Assembly (NCBI RefSeq): GCF_900013425.1
Contig: NZ_FBXK01000001.1
Location: forward strand, 346,001 to 410,000
Source of the DNA: Sphingobium sp. Z007
Lineage (GTDB): Bacteria; Pseudomonadota; Alphaproteobacteria; Sphingomonadales; Sphingomonadaceae
Direction of reading: 5' to 3'
Length of the DNA stretch: 64,000 nucleotides
Positions within the stretch are counted from its first letter, which is position 1; each line of letters begins with the position of its first letter. A program made the translations under genes and the position numbers. This document shows, one piece after another, positions 1-8,825 of this stretch. The notes under the pieces are model-generated. The model saw only the letters and a list, made by a program, of their open reading frames with translations. It was not told the DNA's origin and searched no databases.

Positions 1-2
1 CT

Positions 3-779
3 GAAGTGCTGGTGGACAATGAGGACGGTGTCCGTATCATCACGCTGAACCGTCCCGACAAGCTTAATGCGCTGGCAGACGGGATCATGACCCTGCTGGC
101 CGACGCGACCGCTGATGCGGCGCGCGATCCCACCGTGGGTTGCGTCATTGTGACCGGCGCGGGGCGTGGTTTCTGCGCCGGTGGCGACCTCAAGGGCGGG
201 GCGCAAAAACCGCTGCCTGCAAGCAACGATGTGGGCGGTCGGGTGGAGCAGGGCTTCGCCAGGTTGCGCGGCTTCATGGAAACCTCCCGCCTGCTGCACG
301 AAATGCCCAAGCCGACGATCGCGATGGTGAATGGCCCGGTGGCGGGTGCGGGCATCGGCATCGCCGGGGCGTGCGACCTGCGCTTCGCGGGGCGTTCTGC
401 AACATTCCTGTCCGCTTTCGACCGGATCGGCGCGGGCGGAGATTTCGGTTCCAGCTATTTCTGGACCAAGATCGTGGGATCGGGCGTGGCGCGCGAAATC
501 TTTCTGCTGGGCGAGAAATATGATGCCGAAGCGGCGCTGGCCAAAGGCATCTATACTCGCCTCTTCGAGGACGCGGCATTGCGGCAGGAAACGCTCAAGG
601 CCGCCCATCGCCTCGCCAACGGGCCGCGCATGGGCTATCGCTATATGAAATCGAACCTCAACATCGCCGAAGACAGCGCGTTCGAAACCGCGCTCGATCA
701 TGAGGCGCTGAACATGGGCCTATCGACCACCGCCACGGCGCAAATCTACAAGGCGATGCAGGAGGCGAAGGGCGCCTGA
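3..779 (+). CDS. enoyl-CoA hydratase/isomerase family protein, 5' end cut by window
   Basis: This is a crotonase-fold protein acting on an acyl-CoA in the cytoplasm. The frame is open to the left edge and there is no ribosome-binding site near the first GTG, so the start probably lies just outside the window. The N-terminal LNRPDKLNAL and the oxyanion-hole GRGFCAGGDLKGG segments are typical of the family. The position of the first catalytic glutamate of classical hydratases (GGGxE) is occupied by Gly, in GIGIAGACD, and the second is Asp (SAFDRIG). Ordinary hydratase activity is therefore doubtful; an isomerase, hydrolase or lyase role within the fold is as likely. It precedes an acyl-CoA dehydrogenase operon on the same strand. 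Confidence 0.85.
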   Translation, partial: EVLVDNEDGVRIITLNRPDKLNALADGIMTLLADATADAARDPTVGCVIVTGAGRGFCAGGDLKGGAQKPLPASNDVGGRVEQGFARLRGFMETSRLLHEMPKPTIAMVNGPVAGAGIGIAGACDLRFAGRSATFLSAFDRIGAGGDFGSSYFWTKIVGSGVAREIFLLGEKYDAEAALAKGIYTRLFEDAALRQETLKAAHRLANGPRMGYRYMKSNLNIAEDSAFETALDHEALNMGLSTTATAQIYKAMQEAKGA

Positions 780-1057
780 TCGCCAGCGCCGTTCGTCGAT
801 CGGGCGCGCTGGCGCGGATCGACGAACGGCACCTGATGCCCGCGCGCATGGATGCCCTGCCGGTCGGCGAAGCTGCTGCTGGCGATGGCCATGCCATTGC
901 CCGCCGACTCAACCAGCCGCCAGTCGTCCAGCGGCGCCGTACCCAATATGACGGTCAGTCGCGCGACAGTCATTGGCGGGCCAGGGTCGCTCATCAAATA
1001 TCCTGGCTCGATATCGACTTGGGCGTTGCTGACGCCTGCCGATACTATGATGGCCAC
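746..1057 (-). pseudogene. C-terminal remnant of a hotdog acyl-CoA thioesterase-like gene
   Basis: The 319-bp space between the crotonase and the dehydrogenase operon holds only a short minus-strand frame. Its segment DDWRLVESAGNG followed by ADRQGIHARGHQVPFVDPR aligns by eye with the C-terminus of the thioesterase-like protein at 17314-18081 (EWLLNDARTAS, then LADRDGPFARAHQTLFIAPR). The N-terminal hotdog and the first two thirds of the gene are missing. The frame also runs into the 3' end of the neighbouring crotonase. I read it as a decayed fragment rather than a working gene; the homology is judged by eye. Confidence 0.4.
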
Positions 1058-1068
1058 TGTTGTGTAGA

Positions 1069-1091
1069 CCTATTTGACCAAGTTGTATAGG
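1069..1091. promoter_or_regulatory. operator-like inverted repeat CCTAT-N13-ATAGG
   Basis: Five-base arms CCTAT (1069-1073) and ATAGG (1087-1091) flank 13 bases immediately upstream of the dehydrogenase start at 1099. The site is AT-rich against a GC-rich background and resembles boxes found before several other operons of the window. It overlaps the region where the ribosome-binding site begins, so a bound repressor could block expression. Confidence 0.45.
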
Positions 1092-1098
1092 AAGTGCC

Positions 1099-2346
1099 AT
1101 GGCATTGTCAGCAACGGTATCGAACGACAGCCCTGGGAGAATGGGTCAGATGGATTTGAGCTATGGGGAAGGCGCCGAAGTCTTTCGTCAGGAAGTGCGC
1201 AGCTTCCTGAAAGGCGCATGGCAGCCGGGCGAACGGCGCAAGGATGAGCTGAAGGCCTTCATCCGCGATTTCCGCACGCAGGCGACGGATGCGGGCTATC
1301 TCTATCGCGCCATTCCCAAGCAATATGGCGGGTCGGAGCAGGCGGCCGACGTCGTCAAGGCGCAGGTCATCCGCGAAGAGTTCGCCCGCGCCCGCGCGCC
1401 GATGGAGACAGGCGGCAACGGCATGTCGATGCTGGTCCCTACTTTGCTGGAAAAGGGCACGGACGAACAGAAGGACATGTTTATCCGTCAGACGATGGCG
1501 GGCGACATGATGTGGGGCCAGGGCTATTCCGAACCGGGCACCGGGTCCGACCTGGCATCGGTGCGCACGCGGGCGGAACTGGTCGGCGACGAATGGGTCA
1601 TCAACGGCCAGAAGATCTGGACCAGCCAGGGCGACCGCGCTACTCATATGTTCGGTCTGTTTCGCACCGAGCCGCAGGCCTCCAAACATGGCGGCATTTC
1701 CTATCTGATGCTGGACCTCAATCAACCCGGCGTCACTCGTCGACCGATCCGCCAGATGACGGGCGAGGCGGGCTTCTACGAATTTTTCTTCGACAATGCG
1801 AAGGCGCCGGCCAGCTGGATCGTGGGCGAACGCGGCGATGGTTGGAACGTGTCGCGCACGACGCTCAAACATGAACGCGCGTCGATCGGCTCGGCCGACG
1901 CGCTGGGCGGTACTTTCCGCAAGCTGGTCGAACTGGCGCAGGAGATGGAGATTGACGGCCAGCCCGCGATCAGGGACGCCAAGATCCGCGACGCGCTGAC
2001 CCGGATCGAAGGCTGGGTGATGGCGCACCGCTACTCCAGCTTTCGCCTGTTCAGCCTGGCCGCCGCGCAGGAACAGCCGGGCATCGTCGGCCTGATGATG
2101 AAGCTCCTGCTGACCGAAACCGGGCATGAGATGGCGCTGCTGGCGCAGGAACTGATCGGCGATCATGCACTGATCGAGCCTGCGACGGCGGGCACCCGTG
2201 GCCGTGGCCCGGAAAAATGGCTCGACCAGATCATGGGGACGCTCGGCAATTCCATTGCTGGCGGCACCACCAATATTCAGCGTAACATCATAGCGGAGCG
2301 CGGCCTTGGCCTGCCGCGCGACCTGGCCATGGAGGCGGACAAGTGA
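1099..2346 (+). CDS. acyl-CoA dehydrogenase, first subunit of a paired ACAD operon
   Basis: A 415-residue FAD-dependent acyl-CoA dehydrogenase that introduces a trans-2 double bond into an acyl-CoA thioester. The flavin/substrate segment QGYSEPGTGSDLASV lies near residues 141-155, and NGQKIWTSQG near 170-178. The ATG at 1099 follows GGAAG at a good distance; a second ATG at 1150 (MDLSYGEG) is possible. Its stop overlaps the next ACAD start in GTGA, so the two are translationally coupled. Adjacent, slightly different ACADs of this kind form mixed tetramers in steroid side-chain degradation (ChsE-type enzymes); that this pair does so is an inference. Confidence 0.93.
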   Translation: MALSATVSNDSPGRMGQMDLSYGEGAEVFRQEVRSFLKGAWQPGERRKDELKAFIRDFRTQATDAGYLYRAIPKQYGGSEQAADVVKAQVIREEFARARAPMETGGNGMSMLVPTLLEKGTDEQKDMFIRQTMAGDMMWGQGYSEPGTGSDLASVRTRAELVGDEWVINGQKIWTSQGDRATHMFGLFRTEPQASKHGGISYLMLDLNQPGVTRRPIRQMTGEAGFYEFFFDNAKAPASWIVGERGDGWNVSRTTLKHERASIGSADALGGTFRKLVELAQEMEIDGQPAIRDAKIRDALTRIEGWVMAHRYSSFRLFSLAAAQEQPGIVGLMMKLLLTETGHEMALLAQELIGDHALIEPATAGTRGRGPEKWLDQIMGTLGNSIAGGTTNIQRNIIAERGLGLPRDLAMEADK

Positions 2347-3413
2347 GGTTCCACCCGACCGAGGAACAATTGGCGATTCAGGACGCGCTTAAAGGCACGC
2401 TGGAGGACGCAATGCCGCGCGAGCGGCTGGAAACGATCGTCAATGACGGCGGCGATTTCGACCGCGACAGCTGGGACGCGCTAATGGCGTTGGGCCTTGG
2501 CGGCCTTGCCCTGCCCGAAAGCGTCGGCGGCGCGGGCCTTGGCCTGCTCGACCTTGCCATGGGGATCGAAGTGCTGGGGCAGGGCGGCGTGGTCGGCCCC
2601 GTCCTTCAGCATTGCCTCGCGGGACTGGCGCTCAATCTGGCCGATGAAGGGCATGCGAAGACAAGCTGGCTCGGCAGGATCGCCAGCGGCGAAGTCGTCG
2701 CGACGATCGCGCTGGGCGGCAACTGGCTGCCCGAAAGCTGGACCGTGATCGTGGAAGGCGGCAAAGCGAGGGGCAGCATCGGCTTCGTGCCTGGTGGGGA
2801 GGCGGCCCAGTTGATCCTGGTCGGCACGCAGGGCGGCGGGCTGGCGCTGGTGGAAAAGGGCGCGGGGGTGACCGTGGAGTCCGTCCAGTCCGCCGACCGC
2901 ACGCGCCGTATGTCGCGCGTTACCTTCGACGGGGCGCCTGCCACGATCCTGTTCGAACCGGGCGATGCGCAAGTCGCGCGCATCTTTGACGCCGCGCTGG
3001 TGTTGGCTTCCGCAGACGCGCTGGGTGGCGCGCAATATTGTCTCGACCTGTCGGTCGCCTATGCCAAGGAGCGCGAACAGTTCGGCGTGGCGATCGGCCG
3101 CTTTCAGGCGCTCAAGCACCAGTTGGCGCAAATGGCGCTGGAGGTGGAGCCTGCCCGCGCGCTGATGTGGTATGCCGCCTATGCCTGGGACAGCGAACAG
3201 GAGGATGCATCGCGCGCTGCCGCCATGGCCAAGGCGCATATCGCCGATCGTTTCGTGTCGGTCGCCCGCGCGGCGGTCGCCGCGCATGGCGGCATCGGCT
3301 ATACCTGGGAATATAGCCTGAACATCTGGTTCCGCCGTTCGTTGTTCGACCGCGCCTATCTCGGCAGTCCGACCGTGCATCGCGCCCGCGCGGCCGACCT
3401 GGCGGGGTGGTGA
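2343..3413 (+). CDS. acyl-CoA dehydrogenase, second subunit of the pair
   Basis: A 356-residue ACAD-fold protein, shorter than its partner and with a poorly conserved middle domain. The C-terminal domain keeps AKEREQFGVAIGRFQALKHQ and the signature AHGGIGYTWEYSLNIWFRR, the latter typical of the beta-type subunits of heteromeric ACADs. The start is a GTG inside the GTGA overlap with the upstream gene. No classical SEPxxGSD flavin loop is visible, so it may depend on its partner for flavin binding or catalysis. Confidence 0.9.
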   Translation: MRFHPTEEQLAIQDALKGTLEDAMPRERLETIVNDGGDFDRDSWDALMALGLGGLALPESVGGAGLGLLDLAMGIEVLGQGGVVGPVLQHCLAGLALNLADEGHAKTSWLGRIASGEVVATIALGGNWLPESWTVIVEGGKARGSIGFVPGGEAAQLILVGTQGGGLALVEKGAGVTVESVQSADRTRRMSRVTFDGAPATILFEPGDAQVARIFDAALVLASADALGGAQYCLDLSVAYAKEREQFGVAIGRFQALKHQLAQMALEVEPARALMWYAAYAWDSEQEDASRAAAMAKAHIADRFVSVARAAVAAHGGIGYTWEYSLNIWFRRSLFDRAYLGSPTVHRARAADLAGW

Positions 3414-4462
3414 GCGACCTCGCCATGGAAGCCGCAGCGCAGGGCCTGGCGCTGTCGGGCGCGCGTCTGCCGCTGTTCGACATGCCGGTCAGCCAGCCTT
3501 GGGGGCCGTCGCCGCCGCGGCGGCCGGGATCAGTGCGCCGCACGATGACGCTCGATGCGACCTGGCCCGACGGTCAGGATGGCGACGTGCTGTTCACCGG
3601 CGATGCGCGCGATATCGTGACCGGATGGGATGGCGGCGCGCCCACCATCATTGCGACGGCGCATATCGATGTGGTCGCCGAACAACGGGTGATGTTGTCG
3701 GTCGTCAGCACACCGCCGCGCGCCGAATTGGCCCAGTTGTCGGGCGCGCGGGCGGGCGGTTATCTGCGGGCGGAGATCGACAAGGCGCTGCCCGGTGAAA
3801 AGCGCGACGGCACGCCGCTCTATCTGTTGCTGGACGATCTGGCGGGCGCGTCTCTGGTCGGCGGCTGGGCCTGGTCGCGCTGGACCCAGGACTGGCTGTC
3901 GCGCCTGTCGATGGAGGATCGGGCGGACCATGCCGCCCGCATGGAGGGTATCTGCATCGGCTTCCGGCCCGGATCGGACGCCCTGGCCATCGGTGGCAGG
4001 CCCGTACCGGATCAGAATGCCTCGCGCGTCCGGCCGCTGGTGAATCCCCACGACGCTGAAGGCTGGCACCCTCTCATCGATCGTGGCGGCGTCAATTTCC
4101 GCCGCGCCCGTCGGATCGACATCTGGCGCGAGGGGGATGTGATCCATATCGAATCCGGGTTTCAGGATAGCGCCAGTGCGCCCGATGGCGGCGACCGGAT
4201 CGCAATCCACGAATATCGCATCACCGCCACGGCTGATGCGCCCACCCAGACGCTGCGCAGCGTGGTGGCGACCCCCGGAACGCTGCCATACAAGGAATGC
4301 CGCGCCGCGCCGGTCAATGTCGATGCGCTTGTCGGCGTGCCGCTCGCCAATCTGCGCGCGCAGGTGCTGTTGACGCTGCGCAAGACGGCGGGCTGCACCC
4401 ATCTCAACGACATGCTGCGTGCGCTGGCCGAAGTGCCGACGCTGGAAAAGCATCTGCCTTAA
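3410..4462 (+). CDS. DUF2889 family protein of unknown function
   Basis: A protein of about 350 residues. The C-terminal half carries features I associate with DUF2889: the VRRTMTLDATW and RRIDIWREGDVIHIES segments and a terminal GCTHLNDMLRALAEV. No signal peptide or membrane segment is seen, so it is probably cytoplasmic. The GTG at 3410 overlaps the previous stop in GTGA; a second GTG lies one codon upstream. Tight coupling to the two dehydrogenases implies it serves the same reaction step or the same substrate. The GCTHL cysteine-histidine pair could bind a metal or ligand, but that is speculation. Confidence 0.8.
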   Translation: MSDLAMEAAAQGLALSGARLPLFDMPVSQPWGPSPPRRPGSVRRTMTLDATWPDGQDGDVLFTGDARDIVTGWDGGAPTIIATAHIDVVAEQRVMLSVVSTPPRAELAQLSGARAGGYLRAEIDKALPGEKRDGTPLYLLLDDLAGASLVGGWAWSRWTQDWLSRLSMEDRADHAARMEGICIGFRPGSDALAIGGRPVPDQNASRVRPLVNPHDAEGWHPLIDRGGVNFRRARRIDIWREGDVIHIESGFQDSASAPDGGDRIAIHEYRITATADAPTQTLRSVVATPGTLPYKECRAAPVNVDALVGVPLANLRAQVLLTLRKTAGCTHLNDMLRALAEVPTLEKHLP

Positions 4463-4489
4463 CGCACGCAGCGGGCGTGGCGCGATGGG

Positions 4490-5476
4490 TTATGCCGCTG
4501 CCATCGTTATGACGATCCGCCCGGCGGTGACCCCGCGCTGCGCTTCCTCCATCGCGGCCACGAAATCATCGATCGGATAGGTGCGGGCGATCGGCGGATG
4601 CAGCTTGCCTTGCGCAAAAAGGGCGAGCAGCGCCAGGACATTGGCGTCCGACAGGTCGCGCTCATAGTCGCCGAACTGGCGGACATCGACGCCGATCAGC
4701 GACGCCCCCTTGAGCAGCGCCAGATTGACCGGCAGCTTGGGGATGGCACCACCGGCAAAGCCGATCACCAGATGCCGCCCGTTCCAAGCAAGCGAACGGA
4801 AGGCCGGCTCCGTCGCCGCGCCGCCCACCGGATCGACGATTACGTCGACTGGCTTGCCACCATTGGCGGCCTTCAGATCCTCGCGCCAGGTCTGCGAACC
4901 CGAATCAATCACCGCGTCGGACCCGCCTTTTATCGCGAGCGCCCGTTTTTCCGCGCTCGATGCCGATCCGATCACTTGGGCGCCCAGCGCCTTGGCCACC
5001 TCGACCGCGGCATAGCCGACCGCGCCGCCTGCCCCCAGCACGCACACCGTTTCGCCGACTTGCAGGCGCGCGCGCTGCACCAGCGCATGATAGGCGGTAG
5101 CGTAGCTCACGCGAAAGACCGATGCCGTCACGAAATCCATCGCGTCGTGGATAGGCAGCGCCAGTTTGGCGGGAATGACGCAGGCTTCGCCGATAGCCGC
5201 GCCAAAAGCGCTGCCCATTACGCGCTCGCCGAGGCGCGCCGGGTCGACGCCCTCGCCGACCGCCTCGATCATGCCGGAAAATTCGCTGCCCGGCACGAAG
5301 GGCAGGGGCGGTTTCAACTGATACAGCCCGGCGGCGACCAGCACATCGACATAGCTGATGCCTGCCGCGCGGATGGCGATGCGGACCTTGCCCGGTCCCG
5401 GCGCGCCGGGATCATATTCCTCCAGTGCAAAGCCGGACGGCGGCCCGAACGCCCGGATGACGACGGCGCGGCGCAT
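4490..5476 (-). CDS. NADPH:quinone oxidoreductase-like zinc-independent MDR
   Basis: A 328-residue medium-chain dehydrogenase/reductase. It has the GroES-like N-terminus (PFVPGSEFSG near residues 58-67) and the Rossmann motif LGAGGAVGYAAVEVAKALGA. No structural or catalytic zinc cysteines are visible, as expected for the quinone-oxidoreductase/enoyl-reductase branch. It probably reduces an enone or 2-enoyl substrate with NADPH. The ATG at 5476 shares one base with the stop of the upstream crotonase (TGATG), which fixes the start. The same frame continues open upstream through the crotonase, but this is not a real fusion. Confidence 0.88.
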   Translation of the reverse strand: MRRAVVIRAFGPPSGFALEEYDPGAPGPGKVRIAIRAAGISYVDVLVAAGLYQLKPPLPFVPGSEFSGMIEAVGEGVDPARLGERVMGSAFGAAIGEACVIPAKLALPIHDAMDFVTASVFRVSYATAYHALVQRARLQVGETVCVLGAGGAVGYAAVEVAKALGAQVIGSASSAEKRALAIKGGSDAVIDSGSQTWREDLKAANGGKPVDVIVDPVGGAATEPAFRSLAWNGRHLVIGFAGGAIPKLPVNLALLKGASLIGVDVRQFGDYERDLSDANVLALLALFAQGKLHPPIARTYPIDDFVAAMEEAQRGVTAGRIVITMAAA

Positions 5477-6255
5477 CAGCGGCCCTTCCATTGCGGCGCG
5501 CGCTTCTGGGCGAAGGCGATGGGGCCTTCCTGGGTGTCCTCCGCTTCGCGCCAGGCGGCGTAGGCGGGATAATCCGCCTGATGGGCCAACGCATCGGCCA
5601 GGCTCGCTTCCTCCAGCCCGAGATAGACGACCTGCTTGGACGCGCGCACCGCCATGGGCGACGCGCGCAAAATTTCCGCCACCCAGCGATGCGTGGTCGC
5701 CATCAGCGCCTCCGGTGGCGCGACCTCGTTGACGAAACCCATCCGCAACCCTTCCTGCGCGGTCACCCGGCGCGACGTCAGAATCATGCCCATCGCCTGC
5801 TTCGTGCCGATCTCCCGCGCCAGCCGGTGCAACCCGCCGCCAAAGGCGATCGCACCGACCAGCGGTTCGGGCAGGCCGAAGCTGGCATGGTCGGCCGCGA
5901 TGATGATGTCGCACGCCAGCGCCACCTCGAAACCGCCACCCAGCGCCAGCCCGTTGACGGCGGCGATGATCGGCTTGTCGCAGTCGAACCGTTCGATCAG
6001 CCCGGCATAGCCGCTGGCCGGGTAGACGGGATGCGCGCCGCGTTCCGCCACTGCCTTCAGGTCCGATCCGGCACAAAATGCGCGGTCGCCCGCGCCGGTC
6101 ACGATGCAGACATATTGTTCGGCGTCGCTGGCAAAATTGTCGAATGCCGCCTGCAATTCATGGTGCATCCCGCCATTGATGGCGTTCATCACCTCCGGGC
6201 GGTTCAGGGTCACGGTGGTAACGCGATCGGCCTTGTAGACCGTGACGAAGTCCAT
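5476..6255 (-). CDS. enoyl-CoA hydratase
   Basis: A 259-residue crotonase that hydrates 2-enoyl-CoA to 3-hydroxyacyl-CoA. It is one of the few crotonases here with both catalytic glutamates: LALGGGFEVALACD supplies the first and ASFGLPEPLVGAIAFGGG the second. The oxyanion-hole residues lie in DRAFCAGSDLKAV. It sits second from the end of a compact minus-strand operon (NMO-like, SnoaL-like, crotonase, oxidoreductase) and is coupled to the oxidoreductase by a one-base overlap. The context suggests hydration and reduction of the same enoyl-CoA intermediate series. Confidence 0.93.
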   Translation of the reverse strand: MDFVTVYKADRVTTVTLNRPEVMNAINGGMHHELQAAFDNFASDAEQYVCIVTGAGDRAFCAGSDLKAVAERGAHPVYPASGYAGLIERFDCDKPIIAAVNGLALGGGFEVALACDIIIAADHASFGLPEPLVGAIAFGGGLHRLAREIGTKQAMGMILTSRRVTAQEGLRMGFVNEVAPPEALMATTHRWVAEILRASPMAVRASKQVVYLGLEEASLADALAHQADYPAYAAWREAEDTQEGPIAFAQKRAPQWKGR

Positions 6256-6267
6256 GACGCGGTTCCT

Positions 6268-6699
6268 TCAGCGTTTCGGGAATGTTGGATAGAGCGAATC
6301 GGGCGATTGCCAGTCGATCCGCACCTGCCGATGGGCGATCTTCCAGCCTGCGCTCGTCCGCACGAAGCGGTCGGCATAATGGCCGTGATGGTCGAGGCCG
6401 ATGTCGGTCATGACCTGAAAATAGGTCCGGCCCGTCGCGCCTTCGCCATCCAGTTCCACCAGCGAACTGGTCAGATTGTGCCGGGTAAAGCTGTGCCGGG
6501 GGTCGCGGGGCTGACCGGGCGTGTCCAGCCGTCGCAGAATCGTCTGGCGTCCCTGGCTCTGTTCGCCCGAAAACTCCAATATCCCATCCTCGGCAAAAAC
6601 ATCGGCCAGCGTGGCGATCCGGCCGCGGTCGCCATTGATCGTATAGGTCGCCATCAGCAGACGGATCGCCTCGCGGTCCAGCATCTCTTCCATCGTCAT
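6268..6699 (-). CDS. SnoaL-like nuclear transport factor 2 fold protein
   Basis: A 143-residue protein starting MTMEEMLDREAIRLLMATYT, a pattern typical of the SnoaL_4 group of the NTF2-like fold. Later segments AEDGILEFSGEQSQGR and HYADRFVRTSAGWKIAHRQV are usual in small aldolase, dehydratase and isomerase proteins of this fold. The ATG at 6699 overlaps the stop of the NMO-like gene in ATGA. Its substrate cannot be read from sequence; within a hydratase/reductase operon a dehydratase or isomerase role is plausible. Confidence 0.8.
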   Translation of the reverse strand: MTMEEMLDREAIRLLMATYTINGDRGRIATLADVFAEDGILEFSGEQSQGRQTILRRLDTPGQPRDPRHSFTRHNLTSSLVELDGEGATGRTYFQVMTDIGLDHHGHYADRFVRTSAGWKIAHRQVRIDWQSPDSLYPTFPKR

Positions 6700-7667
6700 G
6701 TCAGGCTCTGCGCCAGTGCAGCGCGCCAGTCGCGCGGATCGCGCGCCGCCGCAAATTCCCCGCCCAGCCGGTCGACCAGTTCGGCGACGCTGGGCACATC
6801 GTCGACAAGCCCGGTCGAATGACCGGCCGACCAGATATTCTTCCACGCGCGCAGGCCGTTGGGCAGGTCGGGACTGTGCATCCCTTTGGGGCGCGGCAGA
6901 TTGTCGGGGTCCAGCCCGTTGGCGATCATCGAGGGACGCAGGAAGCTGGCGGGCATTCCCGCAATCGCATCTGTGAACAGCACATCTTCCGCCCGCGATT
7001 CGACCAGCATCTGCTTGTGCGCGTCGAACGTGCCCGATTCCTTCGTGGCGATGAAGCGCGTGCCCATCACCACCAGGTCCGCGCCCAGCGCCAGCGCCGC
7101 CGCAATGCCGTTACCGTCGGCAATTCCGCCCGCCAGCATGATCGTACCGTCGAACATGCGCCGCACCTGCGGCAGGAAGGAAAAGGGGTTCAGTGTGCCG
7201 GCATGGCCGCCCGCGCCGCCGCTGACCAGCATCAGCCCGTCGACGCCCGACGCGATCGCCTTTTCCGCGAACTTCATGGTCGTCACGTCATGGAACACGA
7301 CGCCGCCCCATTCATGGGCGGCCTCCACCTCGGCACGCGGATCGCCCAGATTGGTCAGGATCAGCGGCACTTTGGCCTTGGCGCAGGTGGCGAGCCGGTC
7401 GGCGCGGGTCTGTTGGTCGATCGCGCGGCTGGCGAGTAGATTGACGCAGAAGGGCGCGAAGCGCTCTCCCTTTTCCAGCGACTCGGCCTCCGCGTCGCGT
7501 ATCGCCGACAGCCAGCTTTCCAGATTATGGTCGCCGCGCGGATTGCCGCTGGGAAAAGCGCCGATGATCCCGGCGCGGCAGGATGCGATCACCAGTTCCA
7601 GGCTTGAACAGATCAGCATCGGCGCTTGCATGACGGGCAATGCCAGTTGCGACCAGTTGATGGACAT
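6696..7667 (-). CDS. nitronate monooxygenase-like FMN TIM-barrel protein
   Basis: A 323-residue NPD/NMO-family flavoprotein. The phosphate-binding and active-site region reads VSGGAGGHAGTLNPFSF, followed by LAGGIADGNGIAAALALGAD and VMGTRFIAT, the usual FMN-barrel signatures. The start chosen (MSINWSQL) has AAGGATGAAGGC upstream; an alternative start is at 7685. It leads a four-gene minus-strand operon. Relatives inside CoA-catabolic clusters can be CoA-thioester reductases, for example steroid IpdC, rather than true nitronate oxidases. That role is an inference from context. Confidence 0.85.
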   Translation of the reverse strand: MSINWSQLALPVMQAPMLICSSLELVIASCRAGIIGAFPSGNPRGDHNLESWLSAIRDAEAESLEKGERFAPFCVNLLASRAIDQQTRADRLATCAKAKVPLILTNLGDPRAEVEAAHEWGGVVFHDVTTMKFAEKAIASGVDGLMLVSGGAGGHAGTLNPFSFLPQVRRMFDGTIMLAGGIADGNGIAAALALGADLVVMGTRFIATKESGTFDAHKQMLVESRAEDVLFTDAIAGMPASFLRPSMIANGLDPDNLPRPKGMHSPDLPNGLRAWKNIWSAGHSTGLVDDVPSVAELVDRLGGEFAAARDPRDWRAALAQSLT

Positions 7668-7725
7668 GCCTTCATCCTTCCCCATTGTCGTGGCGTGCCA
7701 AAGTGGCTAGCGCTTTTTCGATATC

Positions 7726-7747
7726 ATAGGTAACTAGGTGTTATAGG
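7726..7747. promoter_or_regulatory. operator-like box between divergent NMO-like genes
   Basis: The AT-rich stretch contains ATAGGTAACTAGGT followed by TTATAGG. It sits between the minus-strand operon starting at 7667 and the plus-strand NMO-like gene starting at 7794, so one site could control both. The core AACTAGGT recurs before the SDR at 11051 (reverse orientation) and before the MarR gene near 39330. Confidence 0.4.
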
Positions 7748-7793
7748 CCCGTCGAGGGGCTTTACACCGAAAGTGAGTGGGACGGGCAGAAAT

Positions 7794-8777
7794 ATGGCTT
7801 TCAAGACACGTATCACGCAGATGCTGGGGATCGAACATCCGGTCGTTCAAGGCGGCATGCAGGGGGTCGGCCGCGCCGAACTGGCATCGGCTGTGTCCAA
7901 TGCGGGCGGCTTTGGCATCCTGACGGGCCTGACCCAGCCCACGCCCGACGACCTCAAAAAGGAAATCGAACGCTGCCGGTCGATGACCGACAAGCCCTTT
8001 GGCGTGAATATGACCGTTTTTCCGACGATCAACGCGCCCGATTACAGGGCCTATGCCCAGGCGATCATCGACATGGGGATCAAGGCGGTCGAAACCGCCG
8101 GCACGCCCGCTGTCGCCGAAATCTGGGCTATGTTCAAGGCGGCTGACGTCAGGATCATCCACAAATGCACCGCCGTGCGCCATGCCGTGTCGGCCCAGAA
8201 AAAGGGCGTCGATGCCATTTCGATCGATGGCTTCGAATGTGCGGGCCATCCGGGCGAGGATGATATTCCCGGCCTGATCCTGATCCCCGCCGCCGCCGAC
8301 AAGGTGACGATTCCCATGCTTGCGTCCGGCGGTTTCGGCGACGGACGCGGACTGGTCGCCGCGCTGGCGCTGGGTGCGGAGGGCATCAACATGGGCACCC
8401 GCTTCTGCGCCACGGTTGAAGCGCCGATCCATCCCAATGTGAAGCAGGCCTATATCGACAATGACGAGCGAGGCACGAACCTCATCTTCCGCAAGCTCCA
8501 TAACACCGCCCGCGTGGGCAAGAGTGTAGTGTCGGACAAGGTCGTCGAAATCCTGGCGCAACCCGACGCGACGTTCAAGGATGTGCAGGCCTATGTCGCA
8601 GGCGCCCAAGGCCGTGTCGTGCTGGAGGAAGGCGACATGGACGCGGGCATCTTCTGGGCCGGCATGATCCAGGGTCTGATCCACGACATCCCGACTTGCC
8701 AGCAACTGATCGACCGTATCGTGGGCGACGCAAAGGCGATCGTGAACGCGCGCCTGGCAGGCATGTTGTCAGGCTGA
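7794..8777 (+). CDS. nitronate monooxygenase-like FMN protein
   Basis: A 327-residue NPD/NMO-family barrel. Landmarks are HPVVQGGMQGVGRAEL at the N-terminus, [15 protein letters not shown] in the active-site loop, and [20 protein letters not shown] followed by [10 protein letters not shown] for FMN phosphate binding. It is nearly a twin of the protein at 38227-39246 in these motifs but differs clearly from the other two NMO-like proteins of the window. A GTG start at 7773 would add seven residues; neither start has a strong ribosome-binding site. It is followed by a thiolase, which favours a CoA-ester reductase or isomerase role over nitroalkane oxidation. Confidence 0.85.
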   Translation: MAFKTRITQMLGIEHPVVQGGMQGVGRAELASAVSNAGGFGILTGLTQPTPDDLKKEIERCRSMTDKPFGVNMTVFPTINAPDYRAYAQAIIDMGIKAVETAGTPAVAEIWAMFKAADVRIIHKCTAVRHAVSAQKKGVDAISIDGFECAGHPGEDDIPGLILIPAAADKVTIPMLASGGFGDGRGLVAALALGAEGINMGTRFCATVEAPIHPNVKQAYIDNDERGTNLIFRKLHNTARVGKSVVSDKVVEILAQPDATFKDVQAYVAGAQGRVVLEEGDMDAGIFWAGMIQGLIHDIPTCQQLIDRIVGDAKAIVNARLAGMLSG

Positions 8778-8825
8778 CCGTAGCACCCCCGTTATCATTC
8801 CATTCTCTTTTCAGGAGCAAGTGAA

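Noticed and set aside
836..1090. Plus-strand frames in the first gap.
   Set aside because: No homology, no RBS, and they are opposite the better supported thioesterase remnant.
4490..6076. A 528-codon open frame that could be read as a crotonase-oxidoreductase fusion.
   Set aside because: The upstream part is the wrong frame of the crotonase; the true oxidoreductase starts at 5476 with a TGATG overlap.
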